Assembly: GCF_036884655.1 (NCBI RefSeq)
Contig: NC_088356.1
Span: forward strand, 18,987,501-19,051,500
Direction: 5' to 3'
Origin: Musa acuminata AAA Group
Taxonomy: Eukaryota > Streptophyta > Magnoliopsida > Zingiberales > Musaceae
Length of the DNA stretch: 64,000 nt
Each line of letters starts with the position of its first letter. The first letter of the stretch is position 1. Below the pieces are notes generated by a model that was not told where the DNA came from, made no database searches, and saw nothing but the letters and a program-made list of their open reading frames with translations. Below, piece after piece: positions 34,720 to 46,599 of the stretch. The position numbers and the translations under genes were made by a program.

Positions 34720-36659
34720 ACAATCCCCAATTCGTGGATAAACTTATTCAAGATGGTGCATGGTGGTAGAGATTGGAAACAGAATGTAGCTTTAGAAGCA
34801 AAGCTTTTAAAGATTCAAGAGCAATCGTCTCTAAATTCTGGAACTTGATCCTGTTGAGGTGGAGCGCAATGGGCTCATGGAATATGTTTTTGATAAAACT
34901 CTTCGAAAGAGTTTTGTCATTTCAAAACCATTTATGGTATTAGAATATTTTTAAAATCCATACTTAATAATATTTCATAAATCATAATCAATGGGAAGTA
35001 AGAAAACTTTTATTTTTATTTTTGTTAAATATAATCTATTCATGAAATATAGGTAGATAAGAGATAGAATAAACCTCTAGGATACTGTTGAAGATGATGG
35101 TGCTCTCTACGGTGTAAAGCCTAGTTTTGAGAGAATTGAGCTAAAATACCAATTATTAATGTAAGTGTGATTAAAAACTTTTTCACAAACTAATTAAGAA
35201 TATAAAAATAATTAGAAAGCAAGATAAGCAGGTGTTTAAATGAGTAAGAATATAAGTAAGAGTAAAGATAAACTTTTTAAGCTGTTTCACCTTCACAACC
35301 TATTTTACTCCCCATCATTCTTTCTTCCTGGCAATTGAGTTTCACTATCTTCTTTTTAAGGCTTAGGAATAACCCTTACATTTGAAGCAATCATACTTTT
35401 ATTTTAAACTTCTCAATTAAGCTCAAGAACACCTAGAAACTCTTATCTCAAACACCTAGCGAATCACCAAAACATTATAATAGTTCAAGATGACATGAAG
35501 AGCTCTAGATCGCTACCTCGAAGCAACACAAGTCTAAATGCCCATGGTAAGATCCTTCGTATATATATTATTTTTTTATTAGATTATAATAGGGTTTGGA
35601 TATTTGACACATTATATTGGACTTTGGGCTTAAGGTTATATGAAGATCATCAAGAGGATGTCATTCACACATCTTGAAATGTACATAGTAAAAGATCTTA
35701 AAGTGGACTTATGTCTTAATCATATAAATCTTTACTCATCTTTCTTTCAAAAGAGAGGTACATGTCATTCATCCAAAGGTTGGATACATATCTTTATCAA
35801 ATGAATCCCTACACATTTCTTTTCTAGAAAAGATATATATGATACTCATCTAAAGGGCATACATCTCTATAAAAAAATATACATACTTCTGATAATTAAT
35901 AAAAAGAAGTTGGAAGTTTATAGCTACCATGAAACAATGTGAGATGTGTAAACAAGAAGAGTCATCAAGAGTGCTTTTTTCTCTTTTTCTCCATCTCTCT
36001 TCGTCGCCTAGACACCATTGGTGAAAGAACAATAGTAACTACCATCATCACCACATAATGTAGCAGAACAACTATGGTGGTCGTCACACACCACCGCTGG
36101 TGAAGCAACAACAACATCCATCATCATCACTATCATCATCTCGTCCTACCCGTGCTCCCTCGGTTTTCCTCTCTTCTTCTTTAATGGATTTGTTGTCCTC
36201 TCATCTAGCTAAATGCTTTGCAATCTTTTAGTTTATTATAAGCACTTTATGGGAAGAACGTTTCCTATCCTTGAATCTTAAACAATATATTAACTTAGGG
36301 GATATGATTGATCCAACCCCTTTAGTTGTGGCTTGTTAAGAATTAGTTCTTTGCATACTTTGTTTTAGCCCTTCAACCCAATCTGAACCATACAAAAGCT
36401 CACATAAAAGGGTATCAGTGCAAATAAATCGAATCTTTTTAAATTCTTTGCACAACTCATTTACTTCCTTCAATAGTTATATCATTACGAGTCAAGAATA
36501 TTTTCAAAAAATTTCAGCTAAAAATATCACCTGTAGCCTCAACAACTACCCTAAAACATTGGCACTATCCTAATTATCTAGATTGTATACATTCTGCCTC
36601 TATGTCGACCGTAATGACATCTCTTTTAATCCCATTGAATCCCTTAACCCAAGACAACC

Positions 36660-37015
36660 TATGATAGATCTAGATCAAGTTATACAAGTGTTGGCTCAAA
36701 TAAATACTAAACTTGAGGCTATGGATACTTGCTTAGTTTGTTGTCAAGATTACTATTAAACCTTCAATGGGTGCTTGATCACTCTTGAAGCCATTCGATT
36801 GCCATCTTAACAAAGGGATCACTCCGATGATAACCTAATCTTTAAGCCGGAGCTAAAGCCATTTCAATTGAGATAACTAAGGGGATATGCTACATCACCT
36901 TGTGATGAAACACCTTTGCATGAACACAATCCTATTAAAGAACACAGCCTTAATGCAGTATCCTAAACTTCTATAGTTAAATTTGGACTAAAACCTGAAT
37001 GATACCTACAACCTT
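36660..37015 (+). pseudogene. Degraded coding-like stretch, possibly retroelement gag
   Basis: In one plus-strand frame the translation is mostly sensible, with stops at intervals: LDQVIQVLAQINTKLEAMDT, later FNGCLITLEAIRLPS and FGLKPE. The first part looks like a short coiled coil of the kind found near the N-terminus of some gypsy Gag proteins. No diagnostic motif is present. It ends where the LTR of element I begins. Identity is uncertain. Confidence 0.25.
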
Positions 37016-37028
37016 ACAATGTAGCTTG

Positions 37029-37570
37029 TGTTAGGATCATGAATGTCACTAAGAGGAGGGGGGGGAGGGGGGTGGGGTGTGTTTAAACTTAAAACATCAT
37101 AAGAGTGCAAACAAAAGTAGTAGACTATTAAATAAGAAGGTAATGAAGGTAAACAACAAACGAAAAGAGTACATTGGATTTATATTGGTTCGCTTGTCGT
37201 GACCTACGCCCACTCCCGATTCTTTCTCCATCGAGGCCACCGACTTCTACTATCAGTCTTCTTTCAATTGGCGAAGACCAACTACTCTCTTACAACTTTA
37301 TCTCTTTTTCACAAGTTTAGGAGACAATCTTTATAAGTCTCGCACCTCTCTTAGAATGATCTCAAAACTTAAGGAAAAGGAGAAGGACACTTAGCACTTT
37401 TTCAAGACTTTTATAACTCAAAATCTTAAGACTTTTGTTCTTAATTTGGTACTTTTTCATGCAAGAAAGAGTGGGGTATTTATAGACCCCAAATGACTTT
37501 CAAAATATAGCTAAAAAGTGTTTCATCCCGGGTTTTTGAGGTACTAACGGTACCACTGCTATTATTGGGA
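37029..37570 (-). repeat. 3' LTR of element I, distal part
   Basis: Begins with TGTTAGGATCATG (the CCTAACA end on the minus strand), with a G-rich run near 37055 and a TATAAATA box (37477-37484, minus). It breaks off at 37570 in the palindrome array (GGTACCACTGC), where the gypsy LTR starts. The rest of this LTR is at 48796-49273. Confidence 0.8.
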
Positions 37571-39684
37571 TGTTACATCCTAGATTTTTTTTTTATTTCT
37601 TTTAAATCTTTCCACACATTTAGGCCAAATAGATAAACATCAATTTATCATTCATAAACATTTATTACAATTCATTTATTACAATCCATTTATTCATCGA
37701 ATCATAAATAGAAAAGTAAACATAGTGATGTTAACTTCAAGAATCATCCAAGTGGCTCTACCAAGCGGTAGAGGAAGGTCCGCTCTCCACTGGAATCCGA
37801 TTTAGTATTAGAGAGAGGTTGCTTTGAAAATAAAAAATAAAAAAAATTCAGCAATGCTGAGTAGGAACCCAAAAGTCAACTCAAAATATATACATGATCA
37901 AAATTCAATCAATCATCCCATTGGCGTATATCAAGTACCCGAAGGAGCACTCCCCCAATAACGAATGGAGAGGCTTTATCCTACGGGATGAGTTTGTGCT
38001 CTCCCAACAATGGATGGAGGCAAACTCATATCGCACTCCCAACAGCGGATGGAGTGGTGTTCCACACCCGCCAAAGTGGGGACATGTTCCTCCCAACAGT
38101 GGATGGAGGAACCGTCCAACCGCCACGTCCGACGGCCCACTAATCCCCAAAGGGAATCGCCCTACCTGCTCTCGACAGGAAAATAACATAATCTAACACC
38201 GGTCATGTACATATCGGGATAAAATAACACATTTAAAATATTTTTTTTTCAAATATCATCAATATCAAATAATACAATTTAGCCCTCAATTTACTTAAAC
38301 TCTAGTTCAATCGATCCAATTGAACTCAATTTACTAGAACCTAACTGAACCGATCTCTAATCCTTATTTAACTGGTTTGGAACCACCCTAGACTAGTATA
38401 ATTTGGACTAGATTAGATTCAATTTAGGTTAAACTAACTTGAATAAGTCAATCAATTCAGAATCACCCTAAATTGATCTAAACTAATCAAGCCTAGTTTA
38501 GTTCAATCAATGTTTGGGCTCAAATTCAATAATAATATTGGGCTAGATTGGGCCAGCCCATCTACTAGTCATATGCATTATACATAACTGAACTTGCATC
38601 ACACAAAGTTGGCCCAGCCCTAGCCCATGGACTGGTAATGTGCGTCGCATGTGACCGCCCATGATGGTTGAGCTGGGTTAGCCTACGGGTCAAGGCCTGA
38701 CCCATGGGTTGGGCCTGGCCTACGAGTTAAGCCTAGCCAATGGGCTGTGGCTTGACCTATGGGTTGAGTCTAGCCTGTGAGTAATTTCAATCTAAGTAAT
38801 ATCTAATTTTATACCATAATATAAATTCATTAACAATATAAACAAAAATATAATAACACATTAAATGATAGATAAGGAGATAAACTTTAATACAGGAAAT
38901 AACATCATATCAATAGAAATCATAACACATTAAAAGATAGATTGGGAGATAAGTTTTAATACAAGGAATAATCTTCTAAATTCAAATAAAAATCATGCTT
39001 TCAACAAATATAAAATTTCAACATATTCTAGTCAAAATTTAAATCATTCAGAATAACATATTTTAAATTTTAGATCAAAGAATATCAAATAAGATTTTAG
39101 ATAATATATTTTAATCTAACAAGATTTTTAATCCAAATAAAATTAAAGATGAACTGTAATGTTAGGAAATATCATATAAAACATATAAATTTTGAACATA
39201 TTTAAATCTACAAGAAAAACCTTAATCATTGGTCAAAAAATATTATAAAAACTTTAACTGATTACTTTAATGTAAAAATTTTGATATTTAAAGAATTAAT
39301 AAATATTTTTCAAACTACAAAACTTTAAATAGAATCAAAATAAAAACTAAAACTTTTATATTCAAGAAAGGCTAGGTGTAACTCCTCGTTCCTCCCGCTA
39401 CCAGGCTCGACTAGGCGAGGAACGAAGGAGAGAAATCCCTCCCTTTAAATAGGAGGAGGTGAGCCTCTATTAAGGAAAATTCATTTTAATTTTTATATTT
39501 ATTTAAGATAAATTATTTTCATTGAATATACTAACAAATATGATATCATCATATTTGGAATTCTTAATAGTTATTTTCTTAATTCATATCAATAAACAAG
39601 GAAGTAGATTAAGATTTCCTTAAATTATAATAACAAGTAAGGAAAGAAAATCAATTCCTAACTTAAATATTTGATGTGATTACA
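37571..39684 (-). repeat. Gypsy LTR1 (3' LTR of body 1)
   Basis: 2114 bp, on plus from TGTTACATCC to GATGTGATTACA. A polypurine tract for the minus strand lies at 39685-39697 (TTTCTCCCCTCCT on plus). It carries a tandem CCCAACAGCGGATGGAG-type repeat at about 37948-38109 and GGGCCTGGCC-like words at about 38540-38790. It lacks about 20 bp present in LTR2 near 46216. Confidence 0.9.
37948..38109. repeat. Short tandem repeat in gypsy LTR1
   Basis: Four imperfect copies of a CTCCCAACAGCGGATGGAG unit, at about 37950, 37999, 38036 and 38090, separated by 17-35 variable bases. The matching set in LTR2 is at 44794-44956. Confidence 0.75.
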
Positions 39685-39729
39685 TTTCTCCCCTCCTATA
39701 GGAAATTTGGTCCCCAAATTTAGCTTTTC

Positions 39730-42700
39730 TTAATAGAATAGATGAGGATACTGCTCTCGCATATCTTCTTCTCTTTCCCACGTTGCCTCTTGGTCTGAAT
39801 GGTGTTGCCAACAAATCTTTACCAAAGGTATAATTTTGTTCCTCAGAACATGTTCTTTTTTTTCCAAGACCTGGGTTGGTTGTTCTCTAAAAGTGACATC
39901 ATCTCGTAGTTGTAGAGGTTGGTAAGATATGACATGTGATGGGTCCCTGATATATTTTCGAAGCATTGACACGTGGAATACATCATGGATGCTAGCCAAA
40001 TCCGGGGGCAATGCCAATCTGTATGCCACAGGCCCAACCTTTTGTAAGATCTCAAATGGGCCAATAAATCTTGGGGCTAACTTCCCTCTTTGACCAAATC
40101 TCATAACTCCCTTAGTGGGCGACACTTTTAAGAAAACGTGCTCACCAACTTCGAACTCTAGATCTCTTCGCCTTCGATCTGCATAACTTTTCTGACGACT
40201 TTGAGCTGTTAATAATCTTTGGCGTATAATTCGAATATTATCAACATCTTTTTGAATTAATTAAGGCCCTAAAAGCTTCCGTTCTCCTACCTCATCGCAA
40301 TTTACAGGTGATCTGCACTTTCTTCCATAAAGAGCTTCAAATGGAGCCATCTGTAAGCTAGAGTGGTAAATATTATTATAAGAAAACTCAATTAGATGTA
40401 AGTGCATATCCCAACTCCCACCAAAGTCCAAAGCACATGCTCTTAAGAGATCTTCAAGAGTTTGTATTGTCGTTTCAGATTGACCATCAGTTTGGGGGTG
40501 AAAGGCTGTACTAAACTTTAACTGCGTGCCCAAAGATTTTTGTAGACTTCCCCAAAATTTAGAGGTAAATCTTGGATCTGTATCTAAGATAATGCTAATT
40601 GGCACCCCATGATATCGAATAATTTCCTTAATATATAAGCTTGCTAGTTTATCCAATGAATACTTCTTGTTAATAGGAAGGAAGTGAGCAGATTTAGTAA
40701 GTATGTTTACTATTACCCAAATTCCGTCATATCCTTTCACAGTCTTGGGTAATCCTGTCACAAAATCCATAGTGACTTGCTCCCACTTCCATTTAGGAAT
40801 CGAAATCCTTTGCAACTTCCCGCAGGTACTCGATGTTCTATCTTCACCTATTGACATATCAGACATTTAGAAACAAACTCTACTGTATCTCTCGTCATAC
40901 CACGCCACCAATAGTTTTGGCATAAATCTCGATACATCTTAGTAGTCCCGGGATGGATATTAAATTTTGATCTATGTGCCTCCGATAATAATTGCATCTT
41001 TACTGGATGGCTTTCGGGAACACAAAGTTGATTGTAGAATGTAATAGAACCATCTTCGGCTTGGAGGAATTCAGGTCTAGAACCTTGAGCTGTTTCCTTA
41101 ACTATCGTTTGAAGATATGTATCTTCATTCTGACCTTCTTTAACCTTTTCCACCAAAAATGATTGTGCCATCAAACACACAAGAAAACCTTTATTTGTCT
41201 TCGATAAAAGTTTAAGTTTCAAGTCTGCTAACTCAGTCATCATAGAATTCCTTTGAATATTCATATAGGCTACAAGACTATGGGTATTTCTGCTTAAGGC
41301 ATCAGCAACTACATTCGCTTTCCCAGGATGGTAATTAATATTAAAATCATAATCCTTTAGAAAGTCCAACCACCTTCTTTGTCTCATATTTAAATCTTTC
41401 TGTGTGAAAATATTTTTGAGACTCTTATGATTTGTGAAGATTTTGAAAGTCTGTCCACAGAGATAATGCCTCCAAATTTTTAGTGCAAAAATGATAGCTT
41501 CTAGCTCTAAGTCATGAGTAGGATAGTTCTTTTCATGAGGCTTTAATTGCCTCGATGCATAAGCAACTACCCTCTCGTTTTGCATTAGAACGCAACCAAG
41601 CCCTTGTAGTGAGGCATCACTATACACTACAAAACCTTCTCCCCCTGAAGGAATCACCAAGATAGGAGCACTGGTTAATTTCTTCTTCAATTCTTGAAAA
41701 CTTTGTTGACATTTATCATCCCACATGAATTTTATGTTCTTTTGTGTCAACTTGGTCAATGGTGCTGCTATTTTTGAAAAGCCTTCTACGAATCTTCTAT
41801 AGTATCCAGCCAAACCCAAGAAGCTTCTAATCTCTGAAATATTAGAAGGCTGCTTCCATTTTATCACAGCTTCAATCTTGTGAGGGTCAACAGATATGCC
41901 AGCGCTCGAAATTACATGACCGAGAAACATAATATCATTGAGCCAGAAGTTGCACTTGCTTAACTTGGCATATAGTTTCTCTTGCCTTAAGATTTCCAGA
42001 ACTGTCTTAAGATGGTGTTCATGCTCTGCTATGCTTTTGGAGTAGATTAGGATATCATCAATGAACACAATTACAAATTTATCAAGATAAGGGTAGAACA
42101 CCTTATTCATGAGGTCCATGAAGGCAATTGGTGCATTTGTGAGTCCAAAAGATATTACTAAGAATTTATAATGACCATATCTTGTTCTAAAGGCAGTTTT
42201 ATGTATGTCTCCTTCCCTTATCTTCAGTTGATGATACCCGGATCTCAAATCAATCTTTTAGTATACTTGAGTACCTTGAAGTTGATCAAACATGTCATCT
42301 ATTCGGGGAAGAGGATATTTATTCTTTATGGTCACTTGGTTGAGCTGTCTATAATCGATGCATAGTCACATAGATCCATCTTTCTTCTTCACAAATAGGA
42401 TAGGGGCACTCCAAGGTGATACACTAGGTCAAATAAAACCCTTGTCCAAAAGCTCTTGGATCTGTTTCTTTAACTCCTCCAACTCAATTGGTGTCATTCT
42501 ATACGGAGGTTTAGAAATAGGTGCAGTACCAGGTAGAAGATCAATTGTAAATTCAATCTGTCTATTTAGTGGCAGTGCAAGTAGATCTTCAGGAAAAACA
42601 TCTAGAAAACCCCGCACAATAGGGATATCTTTTAATACTGGCTTCTTAGATTCTTCTCCAGAAATGAAGGCCAAGTATCCCTGACATCCCTTCAGTAATA

Positions 42701-43148
42701 GTTGGGTAGCACTCAAGGCTGAAATAATAGAAGGAAACTTTTCTTGAATCCCAATGAACTTGAAAGGTGGTTGATCTAGAGGTGAGAAAGTAACAGTCTT
42801 CCGAAAACAATCGACACTTGCATGGTATTCTGAAAGTCAGTCCATACCCAAGATAGCATCGAAATCTTGAAATTCTAGTAGAATAAGATCTACTAGCAAA
42901 TCGTGACTTTCAATAGTAATAGCACAGTTTCTATATATCTGATCAACTATCAAAGAGTTTCCAACTGGTGTTACTACCGTTAATGCATTATTCATTGTCT
43001 CACGATTCTTATGCAGTTTCATAGCAAAATAGGGTGATATAAAAGAATACGTAGAACCAGAATCAATAAGCACAGATGCTGGCATACCACAAAGTGTGAT
43101 GATACCTTTAATAATAGATCTCGAGGCTTTAGCATCTTGATGAGTCAA
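39730..43148 (-). pseudogene. Gypsy Pol, body 1 (protease to chromodomain)
   Basis: Minus strand. Protease 43148-42837 with VLIDSGSTYSFIS, stopping after ILGMD. RT N-terminus 42716-42429 ([20 protein letters not shown]), then a stop and a small gap. A long open part, 42248-40848 (466 codons), covers the RT core with [14 protein letters not shown], the connection [20 protein letters not shown], RNase H ([30 protein letters not shown]) and the start of integrase (CLICQ). Integrase 40866-40261: [32 protein letters not shown], so all three catalytic acidic residues remain. The C-terminal part 40125-39730 ends in a chromodomain-like tail (IIPLVKICWQHH, EATWEREEDM). Stops and a frame break make it non-functional. 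Confidence 0.92.
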
Positions 43149-43169
43149 TGCATAGACTCTTGCCTGTCC

Positions 43170-44340
43170 TTCCTCTCTAGGTCGTAGCTATTATTGTCTA
43201 GTTGTTTGGGGTGGAGCTCGACGTTAATGTTGCTTCCGTGGGCAATCCTTCGACATGTGCCCCAATTGTTGACAATAAAAACATACGCGTTGTCCCATGG
43301 GGCATGAGGTGGAAACATGATCTGTCTTCCCACAGAAATAACATCTTATAACAACTTGATTGTTAGGAGCTCCTGTTGGTTGATGCCCAAACTGTTTGTC
43401 TTTTCCTTTCTTTGAGGGTCCAGAATGTGATCCCCCATACGTAAATGGTGTAGTATTAAAAGGTCGCTTTCGGTCCTTTGCTTGTTGTAATTCATTATCC
43501 AATTTCTCTACCACCAAAGCTCGATTTAACACTTCAGCATATGTTGGTAAAATCAGTACTGCAACATACTTTCTAATTGATGATCGAAGTCCCCTCTCAA
43601 AATGACGAGCTCTTTGACTTTCATTAAAAGCAATATATGGAGAGAACTGAGCCAACTTAGTGAAATGATGATCATATCCCATTACAGTTCTATTTCCTTG
43701 GTGGATGCTAAGGAACTCTTGTTGTTTCTCAAAGCGAACTGAACAAGGAAAGAACTGCTCATAAAATGCATCTTTAAACTGCTCCCAAGTTACTACATTA
43801 CCTCCTGCCTCTAACATCTTCCTTTTCGAGGTCTACCAAGTGTCTGCCTTCCCTTCTAAAATGAAAGAAGCGAAAGACACTTTTTGATTTTCCCTACATT
43901 CGATAGCTTCGAATGTCTTTTCCACTTGACGAATCCAACATTCAGCAAAGATTGGATCTGGCTTGCCCTAAAAAATTGGTGGTCCCAATCTCTTAAAGTG
44001 ATCTAAAGTATTATTCCTGCCCTATGGAATTTCATCTCGTTCCTCATGATGCTCAAAGTATCCTCTAATAGCATTGAGGACTCTGTGTACGTCATCTTGA
44101 GCATTGACGGGTGCTGGGGCATGAGGGGCATTCTGCGAAGTCAGAAAAGCTGGCCCATAATTAGTGACAGGTGTACGAGAGGACTGGGTTTGCTCTACGA
44201 TGCGTGGAGCTTCCAAGTTATTATTTGTTTGAACACCTCTTCGAGTGCGTAGACCAATAGCATTGCGACCATGAGTACCCCGAGTGACAGGACCACTAAT
44301 CTCTGGAATTGGCTCAATTACTCCTATAATAGGTTAAAGA
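43170..44340 (-). pseudogene. Gypsy Gag, body 1
   Basis: Minus strand, interrupted by a few stops. A Pro/Thr-rich N-terminal part (APHAPAPVNAQDDVHRVL) leads into the retrotransposon gag domain (WIRQVEKTFEAIECRENQKV, TWEQFKDAFYEQFFP, FTKLAQFSPYI), followed by a basic stretch and two zinc knuckles (CYFCGKTDHVSTSC and CFYCQQLGHMSKDC). The longest open piece is 43817-43224. It is followed directly by the protease region in Ty3-gypsy order. Confidence 0.88.
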
Positions 44341-44396
44341 CAATCATCGGTTGGAGATAATCAAGGGACCTAATACACCTACAGGCCCTAGACCAT

Positions 44397-44408
44397 GCTC
44401 TGATACCA
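44397..44408 (-). other. Primer-binding site of gypsy body 1
   Basis: Minus strand TGGTATCAGAGC, eight bases inside LTR2. It marks LTR2 as the 5' LTR of body 1. Confidence 0.85.
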
Positions 44409-44416
44409 TAAAAAGA

Positions 44417-46547
44417 TGTCACATCCTGGATTTTTTTTTTTTTTATTTTAAATCTTTCCACACATTTAGGCCAAATAAATAAACATCACTTTATCATTCA
44501 TAAACATTTATTACAATTCATTTATTACAATCCATTTATTCATCGAATCATAAATAGAAAAATAAACATAGTGATGTTAACTTCAAGAATCATCTAAGTG
44601 GCTCTACCTAGCGGTAAAGAAATGTCCGCTTGCTAATGGAATCCGATTTAGTACTAGAGGGAGGCTGCTCTGAAAATCAAAAATAAAAAAAATTCAGCAA
44701 CGCTGAGTAGGAACCCCAAAAGTCTACTCAAAATGTATACATGATCAAAATTCAATAAATAATCCCATTGGCGTATATCAAGTACCCGACGGAGCACTCC
44801 CTCAACAGCGGATGGAGAGGCTTTATCCTATGGGATGAGTTTGTGTTCTCCCAACAGCGGATGGAGGCAAACTCATATCGCACTCCCAACAGCGGATGGA
44901 GTGGTGTCCCACACCCGCCAAAGTGGGGACACGTTCCTCCCAACAGCGGATAGAGGAACCGTCCAGCCGTCACGTCTGACGGCCCGCTAATCCCCAAAGG
45001 GAATCGCCCTACTTGCTTTCGACAGGAAAATAACATAATCTAACACCGGTCATGTACATATCGGGATGAAATAACACATTTAAAATATTTTTTTTCAAAT
45101 ATCATCAATATCAAATAATACAATTTAGCCCTCAATTGACTTAAACTCTAGTTCAATCGATCCAATTGAACTCAATTTACTAGAACCTAACTGAACCGAT
45201 CTCTAATCCTTATTTAACTGGTCTGGAACCACCCTAGACTAGTATAATTTGGACTAGATTAGGTTCAATTTAGGTTAAACTAACTTGAATAAGTCAATCA
45301 ATTCGGAATCACCCTGAATTGATCTAAACTAATCAAGCCTAGTTTAGTTCAATCAATGTTTGGGCTCAAATTTAATAATAATATTGGGCTAGATTGGGCC
45401 AGCCCATCTACTGGTCATGTGCATTATACATAACTGAACATGCATCACACAAAGCTGGCCCAGCCCTGGCCCATGGACTGGTCATGTGCGTTGCATGTGA
45501 CCGCCCATGATGGTTGGGCTGGGTTAGCCTATGGGCCAAGGCCTGACCAATAGGTTGGGCCTGGCCTATAAGTTAGGCCTAGCCAATGGGCTGTGGCCAG
45601 ACCTATGGGTTGAGTCTGGCCTATGAGGAATTTCAATCTAAGTAATATCTAATTTTATACCGTAATATAAATTTATTAACAATATAAATAAAAATATAAT
45701 AATACATTAAATGATAGATAAGGAGATAAACTTTAATACAAGGAAATAACATCCTATCAATAGAAATCATAACATATTAAAAGATAGACTATGAGATAAG
45801 TTTTAATACAAGGAATAATCTTCTAAATTCAAATAAAAATCATGCTTTCAACACATAAAATTTCAACATATTCTAGTCAAAATTTAAATCATTCAGAATA
45901 ATATATTTTAAATTTTAGATTAAAGAATATCAAACAAAATTTTAGATAATATATTTTAATCTAATAAGATTTTTAATCCAAATAAGATTAAAGATGAACT
46001 GTAATGCTAGGAAATATCATATAAAACATATAAATTTTGAACATATTTAAATCTACAATAAAAACCTTAATCATGGGTCAAAGAATATTATAAAAATTTT
46101 AACTGATTACTTTAATGAAAAAATTTTGATATTTAAAGAATTAATAAATATTTTTCAAACTACAAAACTTTCAACAGAATCAAAATAAAAACTAAAACTT
46201 TTATATTCAAGAAAGGTAGGGAAACCTACCTCTTGTCAACAGGGTGTAACTCCTCGTTCTTCCCGCTGCCAAACTCGACTAGGTGAGGAACGAAGGAGAG
46301 AAATCCCTCCCTTTAAATAGGAAGAGGTGAGCCTCTATTAAGGGAAATTCATTTTAATTTTCGTATTTATTTAATATAAATTATTTCCATTTAATATACT
46401 AACAAATATGATATCATCTGGAATTCTTAATAGTTATTTCCTTAATTCATATCAATAAACAAGGAAGTAGATTAAGATTTCCTTAAATTATAATAACAAG
46501 TAAGGAAAGAAAAATAATTCCTAACTTAAATATTTGATGTGATTACA
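44417..46547 (-). repeat. Gypsy LTR2 (5' LTR of body 1 and 3' LTR of body 2)
   Basis: 2131 bp from TGTCACATCC to GATGTGATTACA on the plus strand, highly similar to LTR1 throughout. It is followed at 46548-46560 by the same polypurine tract that follows LTR1, here belonging to body 2. Confidence 0.9.
44794..44956. repeat. Short tandem repeat in gypsy LTR2
   Basis: Four imperfect copies of the CCCAACAGCGGATGGAG unit, the counterpart of 37948-38109. Confidence 0.75.
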
Positions 46548-46599
46548 TTTCTCCCCTCCTATAGGAAATTTGGTCCCCAAATTTAGCTTTCCTTAATAG

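Larger units (their letters stand above)
33098..37028. other. Intergenic DNA downstream of the GT61 gene
   Basis: Mostly AT-rich unique-looking sequence. A GC-richer island at about 34520-34720 holds an unrecognised 71-codon frame, and a degraded coding-like stretch lies at about 36660-37015 (listed separately). No RNA gene, no LTR and no clear host gene is seen. The right edge is the LTR end of element I at 37029. Confidence 0.6.

Noticed and set aside
37948..38109. Spaced repeats resembling a CRISPR array
   Set aside because: Imperfect units with unequal spacing inside a plant gypsy LTR; no array logic and no cas genes.
39730..44340. Integrated pararetrovirus (caulimovirus-like) as an explanation for the K coding region
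   Set aside because: There are flanking LTRs, an integrase after RNase H and a chromodomain-like tail, and no movement protein. This is Ty3-gypsy.
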